From positions 1 through 6,851 of the forward strand of contig DNGD01000101.1 of assembly GCA_003486725.1 (NCBI GenBank): DNA of 6,851 nucleotides. The letters run 5' to 3'. Positions 1-6,250 of this stretch are shown piece after piece. Every line of letters starts with the position of its first letter. Positions within the stretch are counted from its first letter, which is position 1. The notes under the pieces were generated by a model. That model saw only the letters and a list, made by a program, of their open reading frames with translations, was not told where the DNA came from and did no database searches. The position numbers and the translations under genes are program-made. This DNA comes from Rhodospirillaceae bacterium (GTDB lineage Bacteria > Pseudomonadota > Alphaproteobacteria > UBA9219).

Positions 1-803
1 TTTTGGTTCTTCTATTTTTCACGGCCAGTGTCGCCCATGCGGAAGATGAGGCTTTTAATCGCGTGATGAAAACGAACACACTGCGCTGTGGCTATATCAC
101 GTGGCCGCCTATGTCGCAAAAGAACCCCAATACGCAGAAAATGGAAGGCCTCTATATCGAGATGACGGAGGAGCTGGCACGCGGGCTAGGCTGGAAGGTT
201 GAATGGGTCGAGGAAGTTTCTATGGCTGACTTTGTGGCCGCCCTTAATGCTGGCCGTATCGATATGATGTGCGCACCGATGGCCCCAGCCCTTCAACGAA
301 TCAAGTTCGCCTATTTCACAACACCGCAGTTTTATGCGCCCTATCGCGCCTATGTCCGCGCCGATGAAAAGCGCTTTGACCATAAACTGACTGCAATAAA
401 CAATCCTGATGTCACCATCGCCACAATGGAGGGCGAGTTAACGAGCGTCGTCGCGCGCACACAGTACCCAAAGGCCAAAGTTCATGAAGTCTCGTCACAG
501 CAAGGCCCTGCGCAACTCTTCCAGATTGTCACCAGCAAAAAAGCCGATGTCGTTTTCATGGATCCCTTCACCTTTGGCACGTTTGATGCGAGCAATAAGG
601 GCGTGATGCGCGGCGTTGTTGGCGAAGATGTTGGGTTTTTCTCGGGCGGCTATGCCATCAAGTTCGGCGAAGACAAATTTATGTGGGTTATCAATGCTGC
701 CACGCAGGAGCTGATCAACCGCCGCTATATCGAGCAGTTGGCGAAGAACTATCACCTGCTGGAAGCCGGCATCTATTTGCCCGCTGATGGGTTCAAGAAG
801 TAA
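1..803 (+). CDS. Periplasmic solute-binding protein, family 3 (amino-acid type), 5' end cut by window
   Basis: The protein is probably an extracytoplasmic binding protein for an amino acid or similar small polar solute. The reading frame is open from the window edge and its first visible codon is TTG within a hydrophobic stretch (LVLLFFTASVAHA), followed by a signal peptidase I-like AHA|ED site. The true start with its positive n-region therefore lies upstream, and about 266 residues are visible. The mature part has the family-3 pattern: an LRCGYITWPP first strand (visible residues 27-36), GLYIEMTEELARGLGW, then GRIDMM...LQR. Aligned without gaps to my memory of HisJ, Arg99 falls on the Arg that holds the ligand carboxylate, and Asp187 (VFMDP) on the Asp that holds its amino group. 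The Ser residues that line the HisJ pocket are Ala/Pro here, so the ligand may differ. No permease or ATPase gene is visible beside it. The fold assignment is firm; the substrate is unknown. Confidence 0.85.
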   Translation, partial: LVLLFFTASVAHAEDEAFNRVMKTNTLRCGYITWPPMSQKNPNTQKMEGLYIEMTEELARGLGWKVEWVEEVSMADFVAALNAGRIDMMCAPMAPALQRIKFAYFTTPQFYAPYRAYVRADEKRFDHKLTAINNPDVTIATMEGELTSVVARTQYPKAKVHEVSSQQGPAQLFQIVTSKKADVVFMDPFTFGTFDASNKGVMRGVVGEDVGFFSGGYAIKFGEDKFMWVINAATQELINRRYIEQLAKNYHLLEAGIYLPADGFKK

Positions 804-835
804 CGATCACCCCACGCCACCGAACTGATTAGCGG
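781..835. repeat. Imperfect inverted repeat spanning the convergent gene ends (possible terminator hairpin)
   Basis: The arms 781-794 and 822-835 can pair at 13 of 14 positions as plus-strand RNA (two G-U wobbles, one G-G mismatch), around a 27-base loop. They lie in the last codons of the solute-binding protein gene and in the last codons of the converging deacetylase gene. On the minus-strand transcript the wobbles become A-C mismatches, so the hairpin would be weaker. No T-run follows on either strand, so it is not a classical intrinsic terminator. It could help stop or protect the plus-strand transcript, or be chance. Confidence 0.35.
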
Positions 836-1971
836 ACGATAGAGGAAATGGGCGTGAGGACAATACCGCGCTCCTTAAGTTGCCGCGCCCAGATCTCGAT
901 GCGCTCGATCGATACTGGCAGGGGTGATGCCATGCCGATAGCGACTCCTTCTACGCGGGCTGTTTGCTCCAGTTGCGCGAGTGCGGCGTCGATGGCCTGA
1001 GGCGTCGGGGTGGAGTCAATGAAGCGGAGGTTTTCCGCAACGGGGACCTTCATCTTTGTTGCGAGAGGCCCCCACACGCTGTGTGCGGACACCTTGGCAT
1101 CCAAAAGAAGCAGCCCGCGCTTGCGCAGTTCTTCCAAAACAGGCTCGACCTTGGATTCGTCCGTGATGAAGCGCGATCCGGAGAGTGTCGTGATGCTGAC
1201 ATAGCCCTGTCCTGCCCCCAAAGCGCTACGCAAACGTACGATGTTATCAGCGTTCGGAAGCGTACTGAGAAGAGCGTTGGGGCCCGGATCACTACGCGGG
1301 TAATCAAAAGGCTCCATCGGGATTGAAAGAAGCGTTTCGTGGCCTTCCTGACGCGCGCGCGTAAGCCATTCGTCGATCGACGTTCCCTGTACATCAAAGG
1401 CCAGCGTGACGGCGGACGGCGTGCGGTGAAGCGCGGCATCCGTAGCAACGCGCGAGTAACCAAGATCACTGATGACCAGCGCAATACGAGGGCGTGGGTC
1501 GCGATAATCAAACCTTTTGGCATAAACCTGCCATGGTCTGCGGCCATCGTCACCGATGCGAGGCAAATAACCGGATGGTGTCGCCTCGACGATCCCCATA
1601 TCGGGCGCGACGTCCAAGGCAGCTTCATTAGTGTCGTTTGCTTCCGCAGCTTGCGCCTCGTCGCGTGTTTGCGGCAAGCGCCGTTCCTGTGCGGCCATTG
1701 GGTCGAGGGTCGTGGGGATGGACTCTAAATCCAGATCCGCATCATCTTCTTTTTCGTAAGATCCCTTTTGGCCGCCCGATGTGCCGAAATCCGGCATCGC
1801 AATAAATTGGACAAGCGAGAAAACGATAACCAGCAACAGGCTACCAGCGCCCACCAACTTAACGACTCGGGGAAGCTTTGCCAAAAATGACTCACGCCGC
1901 GCCATCAACGCCGCTTGAAACGCGATGGTGACATCGACTTGTTCAGGCGTAGAGGGAGCGGGTTCGTTCAC
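829..1971 (-). CDS. Divergent polysaccharide deacetylase family protein (YibQ/DUF610-like), membrane-anchored
   Basis: This 380-residue protein has a short cytoplasmic N-terminus, one membrane segment (about residues 38-59), an acidic Glu/Asp/Ala-rich linker (about 70-130) and a C-terminal Polysacc_deac_2 domain (about 160-380), which should face the periplasm. Family marks are the lead-in YLPRIGDDGRRPWQVYAKRF, the strand IALVISDLGYS (163-173), GHETLLSIPMEP with DPGPNALL (210-234), GLLLLDAK (286-293) and GVAIGMASPLPVS (342-354). Relatives resemble NodB-type deacetylases in fold, but the substrate is not established. Several residues expected in a metal-dependent deacetylase look replaced (Ser168 for the first Asp of the DD pair, no His in the later motifs), so it may bind rather than cleave. 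The start is GTG (1969-1971), overlapping the ctpA TGA as GTGA. A weak GGAAAG lies 9 bases upstream, pointing to translational coupling with ctpA. It is the last minus-strand gene before a convergent neighbour. Confidence 0.87.
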   Translation of the reverse strand: MNEPAPSTPEQVDVTIAFQAALMARRESFLAKLPRVVKLVGAGSLLLVIVFSLVQFIAMPDFGTSGGQKGSYEKEDDADLDLESIPTTLDPMAAQERRLPQTRDEAQAAEANDTNEAALDVAPDMGIVEATPSGYLPRIGDDGRRPWQVYAKRFDYRDPRPRIALVISDLGYSRVATDAALHRTPSAVTLAFDVQGTSIDEWLTRARQEGHETLLSIPMEPFDYPRSDPGPNALLSTLPNADNIVRLRSALGAGQGYVSITTLSGSRFITDESKVEPVLEELRKRGLLLLDAKVSAHSVWGPLATKMKVPVAENLRFIDSTPTPQAIDAALAQLEQTARVEGVAIGMASPLPVSIERIEIWARQLKERGIVLTPISSIVR

Positions 1972-3416
1972 TTTTTAGCGCTTTCCAGCTTTGATTCTGT
2001 CGTCGACATGGCGGATTTCTGGCCAAACAGATGAATGCCACGGATAAGATCCAAGGCGCGTTCCAGCTGATAGTCATAGGCGACGTCTTTGTTATCAGAC
2101 TTATCGTCTTTTTTGTCGCTCTTTTTATCTTTATCCGCATTGTTGTCGCCGGACTCATCCTTTTTGGTTTTGGTGTTCTTTTCGTCCTTGTCGGTCTTTT
2201 CTTTCTTGATCGTGTCGTTGGCCAAAGCGCCGCGTAGATCAGCCTCGCGGATACCCTGTCCGGTCTGGATTTCCTCCAGCTTGGCGGGTTGGACTTCTAT
2301 ATCCGGCTCAATGCCAGACTTCTGGATCGAACGACCCGAAGGCGTATAGTACCGCGCCGTTGTTAACCTCATGGCGTTGGAACCAGCCAGCGGAATGATC
2401 GTCTGCACAGAGCCTTTGCCGAAGCTCTTGGTGCCCAGAACGATCGCGCGGCGGTAATCTTGCAGCGCGCCCGCGACAATTTCAGAGGCCGAAGCCGAAC
2501 CGCCGTTGATCAGAACAACAATCGGTTTTCCTTCTGTTTTGTCGCCGCCGCGGGATAGATAAACCTGATTGTCGTCCTTATGACGGCTGCGCGTTGAAAC
2601 GACTTCCTTGCCACCTTCGATAAAGCTACCCGAAACGGAAATAGCTTGATCCAGAAGACCGCCTGGATTGTTGCGTAAATCGATCACATAGCCGACCAGC
2701 TTTGAACCGATTTGCTTTTCGGCCTCGGCCAAAGCCTTATCAAGGCCGGGCTGTGTCTGTTCGTTAAACGTCTTGATGCGGATATAGACCACATCTCCCT
2801 TCTTGTCCCAGCGAACAGCCTGCACGTGGATAACGGCGCGGGTGATCGTCACGTCGAAGGGCTGGCCGGAGATGCCGCCACGGCGAATTGTGAGTGTAAT
2901 TTTTGTGCCTGGAACGCCGCGCATCTTGTCCACGGCTTCGCTGAGCGTCAGCTCGGTGACCGGCTTTTCATCCAGATGGGTAATCAGGTCGTTGGGTTGC
3001 AAGCCAGCCTTGGCCGCAGGCGTGTCGTCGATCGGCGAGATCACCTTGATCAGGTTGTTGTCCATGGTGACTTCGATGCCCAGACCGCCGAACTCCCCGC
3101 GCGTTTGAGTCTGCATATCCTCAAAGTTCTTTTTGTTCAGATAGCCTGAATGGGGGTCAAGCGCGACGAGCATGCCGTTGATCGCGTTCTCGATCAGTTT
3201 TTCGTCCGTGACCTCATCTACGTAATCGGCGCGTGTGCGCTCTAGCACATCAGCGAAAAGGGTGAGCTGTTTATAGGTGTCAGAATCAGTCGACACGGCT
3301 TTGCTTTGTTTGTCGGCGGTTTGATCCACCGTTTTGGCTGCCAACGACAAAGGCGCTGCCAGTAAAAGAACGGCAAATAAAGACGGGGCAAGGAACCGCG
3401 AAGACTTAAGCGACAT
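1968..3416 (-). CDS. ctpA: Carboxy-terminal processing protease, S41 family, with PDZ domain
   Basis: CtpA is a periplasmic serine protease that trims or degrades envelope proteins, entering from their C-termini. The 482-residue product has a signal peptide (MSLKSSRFLA, then a hydrophobic core; cleavage near residue 26-27), a helical lead with LDPHSGYL (86-93), a PDZ domain (about 105-190, GEFGGLGIEV) and the S41 core. The catalytic pair is Ser309 in GGSASASEI and Lys334 in SFGKGSVQ; their 25-residue spacing equals that of E. coli Tsp/Prc. Residues 401-444 form a Lys/Asp-rich low-complexity linker before the conserved tail YDYQLERALDLIRG. I chose the ATG at 3414-3416 because GGAG sits 7 bases upstream and a proper signal peptide follows. 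The frame stays open upstream to a TTG at 3482, which would add 22 unsuitable residues. It follows envC after 87 bases and overlaps the deacetylase start by 4 bases. Confidence 0.95.
   Translation of the reverse strand: MSLKSSRFLAPSLFAVLLLAAPLSLAAKTVDQTADKQSKAVSTDSDTYKQLTLFADVLERTRADYVDEVTDEKLIENAINGMLVALDPHSGYLNKKNFEDMQTQTRGEFGGLGIEVTMDNNLIKVISPIDDTPAAKAGLQPNDLITHLDEKPVTELTLSEAVDKMRGVPGTKITLTIRRGGISGQPFDVTITRAVIHVQAVRWDKKGDVVYIRIKTFNEQTQPGLDKALAEAEKQIGSKLVGYVIDLRNNPGGLLDQAISVSGSFIEGGKEVVSTRSRHKDDNQVYLSRGGDKTEGKPIVVLINGGSASASEIVAGALQDYRRAIVLGTKSFGKGSVQTIIPLAGSNAMRLTTARYYTPSGRSIQKSGIEPDIEVQPAKLEEIQTGQGIREADLRGALANDTIKKEKTDKDEKNTKTKKDESGDNNADKDKKSDKKDDKSDNKDVAYDYQLERALDLIRGIHLFGQKSAMSTTESKLESAKK
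2085..2216 (-). other. Lys/Asp-rich low-complexity linker coding region in ctpA
   Basis: These bases encode CtpA residues 401-444, in which 30 of 44 residues are Lys, Asp or Glu (15 K, 12 D, 3 E) with further Ser, Thr and Asn and almost no hydrophobics. It is very probably disordered. It separates the S41 core from a short conserved C-terminal helix (about residues 447-462). The plus strand here is correspondingly rich in CTTTTT/TTATC runs, which produces spurious hydrophobic reading frames on that strand. Confidence 0.85.
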
Positions 3417-3423
3417 AGAGAAA

Positions 3424-3427
3424 CTCC
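3424..3427 (-). promoter_or_regulatory. Ribosome binding site of ctpA
   Basis: GGAG on the minus strand lies 7 bases before the ATG at 3414-3416. It decides the start in favour of this ATG over the upstream in-frame TTG at 3482. Confidence 0.75.
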
Positions 3428-3473
3428 GGTACGAATCAGGGGGAATCATCGGGAACAGACCTATTTTAGAGCA

Positions 3474-3506
3474 TAAACGCAACGCGGGGGAAAGAGTTTG
3501 CGTTTA
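3474..3506 (-). repeat. 9-bp inverted repeat at the envC stop codon
   Basis: The arms TAAACGCAA (3474-3482) and TTGCGTTTA (3498-3506) are perfect reverse complements around a 15-base loop. One arm contains the envC TAA stop (3504-3506); the other lies in the 87-base envC-ctpA gap. No T-run follows on the minus strand, so a classical terminator is unlikely. A weak transcript-end or mRNA-processing hairpin, or an operator for an internal ctpA promoter, are possible readings. Confidence 0.4.
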
Positions 3507-4643
3507 GATCGGATTAACGGGTTGGGAGCCTTGCCGCCACTCGAAATAAAGTTCTGCTTTCCCTTCACCTTTCGTGGGAAGAATGCCCAAAGGCTCTCCG
3601 CCCGTGACATTCTGGCCCACGTCAGCGTCGATGCGCGAAAAGCCGGACATGAAGGAATGCCGCCCCCCATCATGTTGGAGAATAATGGCTTTGCCATAAC
3701 CCCGAAAAACGCCGGCAAACATAACCCGTCCCGCTTGCGGGGCTATGACGGGGCTGCCCGCAGGCGCGGAAAGCGTAAGGCCGTCGCTGACGATGCCAAA
3801 ATCGTCCTTATCCCCGAAATTGCGAATGATTTTACCGGCCACCGGCATTTTAATTGGGGATTTTGCGCCGCCTTTGCGTGCGGGCGTGCTTTTGCCGATT
3901 GTGCGGTTCCACGAAGAGTGGCTGACCTTTTCCATCAGTTGGCGCAAATCTTTTGCTTCGTTGGTCAGCGAGTCTAGTTGCCGCGCCAAGGCTTCTTTTT
4001 CTGCGGCAGTCTTTTGCAGACGCCCTTGCCGCGTCTTGATCATTTCATCCAGATTGTGGCGCTGCCATTGCAAATTTTGCTGCGCGGCTGTCACCAAGCG
4101 CTTTTGCGACTCCGTCTGGTTTTGAAGCTGTGCATAGTTGTCCAGCTCCTTTGCCAAGGTTGATGTTTCCTCGCGCAGGCGCGGCAGCATCGAACGCAGA
4201 ACAATCGTGCGGTGGATGTGATCGTCAGGTGACTGCTCGCGGAGGACGAACACTTCCGCAGGCTGGCGGCTGAACTGTATCAAAAGCCTCGTGAGCAAGG
4301 CGAGCCGCTTGCGTGATTCCTTTAGGGCTGTATCGCGCAGGACCGTTTCTTTTTCCAGTGCTACCAATCGGGTTTCAAGATCTTCCTGCTGGTTCCCTTT
4401 GTCTTGAAGATTTTCACTCGCAGCAATCAATTTATCGCGCAAAGCTTCAATTTCTTCCTCTGTCGCCTTCTCCTTTTTCTCAAGCGACTGCGCGGCGGCT
4501 TTCTGTGCCGCGAGCTCTTGCTCTATGCGTGCCAACTCCTCCTTCGTTTGTGTTTGTGCGTGTGTCGGTAAAAGCGACGCCACGGATAACAATAAAGCGA
4601 GAGCCAGAAGACAAGCGGTTTTGGAAATGACTTTATTAGCCAA
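3504..4643 (-). CDS. envC: Murein hydrolase activator EnvC (degenerate M23/LytM domain, coiled coil)
   Basis: EnvC-type proteins are secreted and switch on N-acetylmuramoyl-L-alanine amidases at the septum; they do not cut peptidoglycan themselves. The 379-residue product has a signal peptide ending LLPTHA|Q (cleavage after Ala29), two long coiled-coil stretches (about 33-115 and 155-240), a Lys/Gly/Pro linker (about 250-265) and a LytM-like domain (about 265-379). All M23 zinc-site positions appear lost: the HxGxD region reads SDGLTL (286-291), and the HLHFE motif reads ELYFEWR (364-370). This is the state expected of an activator. The start is TTG (4641-4643), chosen because GGGAG lies 8 bases upstream, a complete signal peptide follows, and no ATG or GTG begins the protein better. 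The start lies inside gpmI (8-base overlap), suggesting coupling. The C-terminus stops at PVNPI, a few residues earlier than the E. coli ending. Confidence 0.92.
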   Translation of the reverse strand: MANKVISKTACLLALALLLSVASLLPTHAQTQTKEELARIEQELAAQKAAAQSLEKKEKATEEEIEALRDKLIAASENLQDKGNQQEDLETRLVALEKETVLRDTALKESRKRLALLTRLLIQFSRQPAEVFVLREQSPDDHIHRTIVLRSMLPRLREETSTLAKELDNYAQLQNQTESQKRLVTAAQQNLQWQRHNLDEMIKTRQGRLQKTAAEKEALARQLDSLTNEAKDLRQLMEKVSHSSWNRTIGKSTPARKGGAKSPIKMPVAGKIIRNFGDKDDFGIVSDGLTLSAPAGSPVIAPQAGRVMFAGVFRGYGKAIILQHDGGRHSFMSGFSRIDADVGQNVTGGEPLGILPTKGEGKAELYFEWRQGSQPVNPI

Positions 4644-6177
4644 CGATCAGACTCCCGCCTTCCATCTGTGGCGGCGCATCCAGCCCCATCAGCGCCAGCA
4701 AGGTCGGCGCGACATCGGCCAAACGACCTTGCCGCAGGCGATGGCATGAGGTGTGCCCGACAATGACAGCCGGCACTTTGGAAAGCGTGTGCGCTGTATG
4801 GGGGCCCGCCGTCGTGTCATCGTACATCTGCTCGCAATTGCCATGATCGGCGGTGATTAAGGCGACGCCGCCAGCCTTCTCCAGCGCGGTGATAAGGCGT
4901 CCGAGGCATTCATCAATCGTTTCAACGGCCTTAACGGCGGCGGGCAGAGATCCCGTATGCCCCACCATGTCGGGGTTGGCGTAGTTGAGGACAATAAGAT
5001 CATAAATGCCGCGATCGATAGCGGCGACGACCTTGTCTGTCACTAGCCGCGCCGACATTTCCGGCTGTAGGTCATAGGTTGCCACTTTCGGTGATGGCAC
5101 CATCAGGCGATCTTCGCCGATATACGGCTCCTCTCGCCCGCCATTAAAGAAAAAGGTGACGTGTGGGTATTTCTCTGTCTCGGCAATACGGAGTTGGGCG
5201 AGGCCAACATCAGCGACATACTCACCCAATCCCATCGCGATGCGTTTGGGCGGGAACAACGCGCCCATGACTTCGCTTAACTCCTCTGAATAGTCGACCA
5301 TCCCCATCGAGGCGGCGAACAGGACAATGCGCTTTCTGATGAAGCCGTTAAAGGAAGGAAGCAGTAACGCCGCAAGAATCTCGCGGGCGCGATCGGCACG
5401 GAAATTGGCAAAGAGGATGCCGTCACCGTCTTTCATGCCGTCATACTCGTTCAGTGTAATGGGCAACACGAACTCGTCATAAATGCCATCGACGTAGCTG
5501 GATTCAATCGCGTCAATAGCGTGAGGTACCTTTGCCCCTTCTCCTCGCGTCAAAAGATCATAGGCCTTTTGAACGCGATCCCATCTTTTGTCGCGATCCA
5601 TTGCATAATAGCGGCCACAAATTGTTACCAGTTGTGCGCCATCAATTTCGGATAAAGAATCTTCCAAGCGTCCAATTTGTTGAACGGCGCTTTGGGGCGG
5701 GACGTCGCGGCCATCCAGAAAAGCGTGGACATGGACAGTGAGACCGGCCCCCGCCAATACTTTCGCAAGGTGGGTGATGTGATCCTGATGCGCATGGACG
5801 CCGCCTGTCGAGGCCAGCCCCATCAAGTGAACGGCCCCGTTGCTTTCCTTCATCTTGGCGATGAATTCTACAAGCGGCTCATTCGATTCAAACGAGCCGG
5901 ACGCGATGGCGCGATCAATTAACGGCAAATCCTGATAAACAACGCGACCCGCGCCAAGGTTCATGTGGCCGACTTCCGAGTTGCCCATCTGTCCTGTCGG
6001 CAGCCCGACGTCTTCGCCGCTTGCGTCAAGAAGCGTGTGCGGATTGTTTTTCCATAAGTTGTTCCACGTCGGCATTTTGGCGACGCTGATGGCGTTGTCG
6101 GGTGCGTCTTCGCGATAGCCGAAGCCATCCAGCACGCAAAGAACGACGGGCCGCGAGTGAGGAACGGAATGGGGCAT
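4636..6177 (-). CDS. gpmI: 2,3-bisphosphoglycerate-independent phosphoglycerate mutase
   Basis: The enzyme interconverts 3- and 2-phosphoglycerate in cytoplasmic glycolysis and gluconeogenesis through a phosphoserine intermediate, using two Mn ions. The 513 residues are full family length. The catalytic Ser67 lies in GQMGNSEVGH. Metal ligands visible are Asp17 (VLDGFG), Asp403 and His407 (NPDMVGHTG), Asp444 and His445 (TADHGN) and His463. Substrate contacts include His128 (GGVHAH), Arg158 (FLDGRDVPP), Arg260 and Arg263 (NFRADRA) and Lys336. The phosphotransferase domain (about 77-310) is inserted into the phosphatase-like domain in the usual way. The ATG at 6175-6177 has AAAGGA 6 bases upstream. 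It is the first gene after a promoter at 6204-6232 and overlaps envC by 8 bases, so it probably leads the gpmI-envC-ctpA-deacetylase unit. No defect is seen. Confidence 0.97.
   Translation of the reverse strand: MPHSVPHSRPVVLCVLDGFGYREDAPDNAISVAKMPTWNNLWKNNPHTLLDASGEDVGLPTGQMGNSEVGHMNLGAGRVVYQDLPLIDRAIASGSFESNEPLVEFIAKMKESNGAVHLMGLASTGGVHAHQDHITHLAKVLAGAGLTVHVHAFLDGRDVPPQSAVQQIGRLEDSLSEIDGAQLVTICGRYYAMDRDKRWDRVQKAYDLLTRGEGAKVPHAIDAIESSYVDGIYDEFVLPITLNEYDGMKDGDGILFANFRADRAREILAALLLPSFNGFIRKRIVLFAASMGMVDYSEELSEVMGALFPPKRIAMGLGEYVADVGLAQLRIAETEKYPHVTFFFNGGREEPYIGEDRLMVPSPKVATYDLQPEMSARLVTDKVVAAIDRGIYDLIVLNYANPDMVGHTGSLPAAVKAVETIDECLGRLITALEKAGGVALITADHGNCEQMYDDTTAGPHTAHTLSKVPAVIVGHTSCHRLRQGRLADVAPTLLALMGLDAPPQMEGGSLIVG
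4652..4656 (-). promoter_or_regulatory. Ribosome binding site of envC (TTG start)
   Basis: GGGAG on the minus strand lies 8 bases before the TTG at 4641-4643 and inside the last codons of gpmI. It is the main support for a TTG start, because the reading frame offers no ATG or GTG that keeps the whole signal peptide. Confidence 0.65.
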
Positions 6178-6183
6178 AGTGAT

Positions 6184-6189
6184 TCCTTT
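6184..6189 (-). promoter_or_regulatory. Ribosome binding site of gpmI
   Basis: AAAGGA on the minus strand lies 6 bases before the gpmI ATG. It falls within the short leader (about 20 bases) expected from the promoter at 6204-6232. Confidence 0.7.
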
Positions 6190-6203
6190 AAAAACACCCC
6201 CTT

Positions 6204-6232
6204 ATTATAGGCTATAAAGGCTGGGTTGGGAA
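6204..6232 (-). promoter_or_regulatory. Sigma70-type promoter for gpmI and downstream genes
   Basis: On the minus strand the 73-base rlmH-gpmI gap holds a perfect TATAAT (6204-6209) and a TTCCCA (6227-6232, four of six matches to TTGACA) separated by exactly 17 bases. Transcription would start near 6197, giving a leader of about 20 bases that still contains the ribosome binding site. It would drive gpmI, envC, ctpA and the deacetylase. Read-through from rsfS-rlmH is also possible, since no terminator is seen after rlmH. Confidence 0.65.
6205..6217. repeat. 13-bp palindrome overlapping the gpmI -10 box
   Basis: TTATAGGCTATAA is a perfect inverted repeat (6-bp arms, one central base). It covers five of the six -10 bases and runs into the spacer. 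A repressor bound here would block the polymerase, but the AT-rich -10 itself contributes much of the symmetry. Confidence 0.35.
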
Positions 6233-6250
6233 TGAGGGAGCGTCCGGCGA

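Noticed and set aside
1050..1628. 192-codon minus-strand frame within the deacetylase gene
   Set aside because: It lies wholly inside a well-supported gene in another frame, is rich in Arg, Ser and Trp as shadow frames are, and matches no family I know.
2031..2349. Hydrophobic plus-strand reading frames opposite the ctpA linker, looking like small membrane proteins
   Set aside because: They are mirror images of Lys/Asp-rich codons in ctpA (AAA/GAT read in reverse as TTT/ATC), with no ribosome binding site or family resemblance.
2712..3149. 145-codon plus-strand frame opposite ctpA
   Set aside because: It is antisense to the conserved PDZ and protease coding region, whose motifs are all in the minus frame; no independent sign of coding.
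3417..3482. Upstream TTG start for ctpA adding 22 residues
   Set aside because: The added segment would put Pro, Asp and Tyr residues ahead of a good signal peptide, while the ATG at 3414-3416 has GGAG at 7 bases.
6178..6250. Riboswitch or small RNA in the rlmH-gpmI gap
   Set aside because: The predicted leader is only about 20 bases and the rest of the gap is promoter; there is no room for a structured element.
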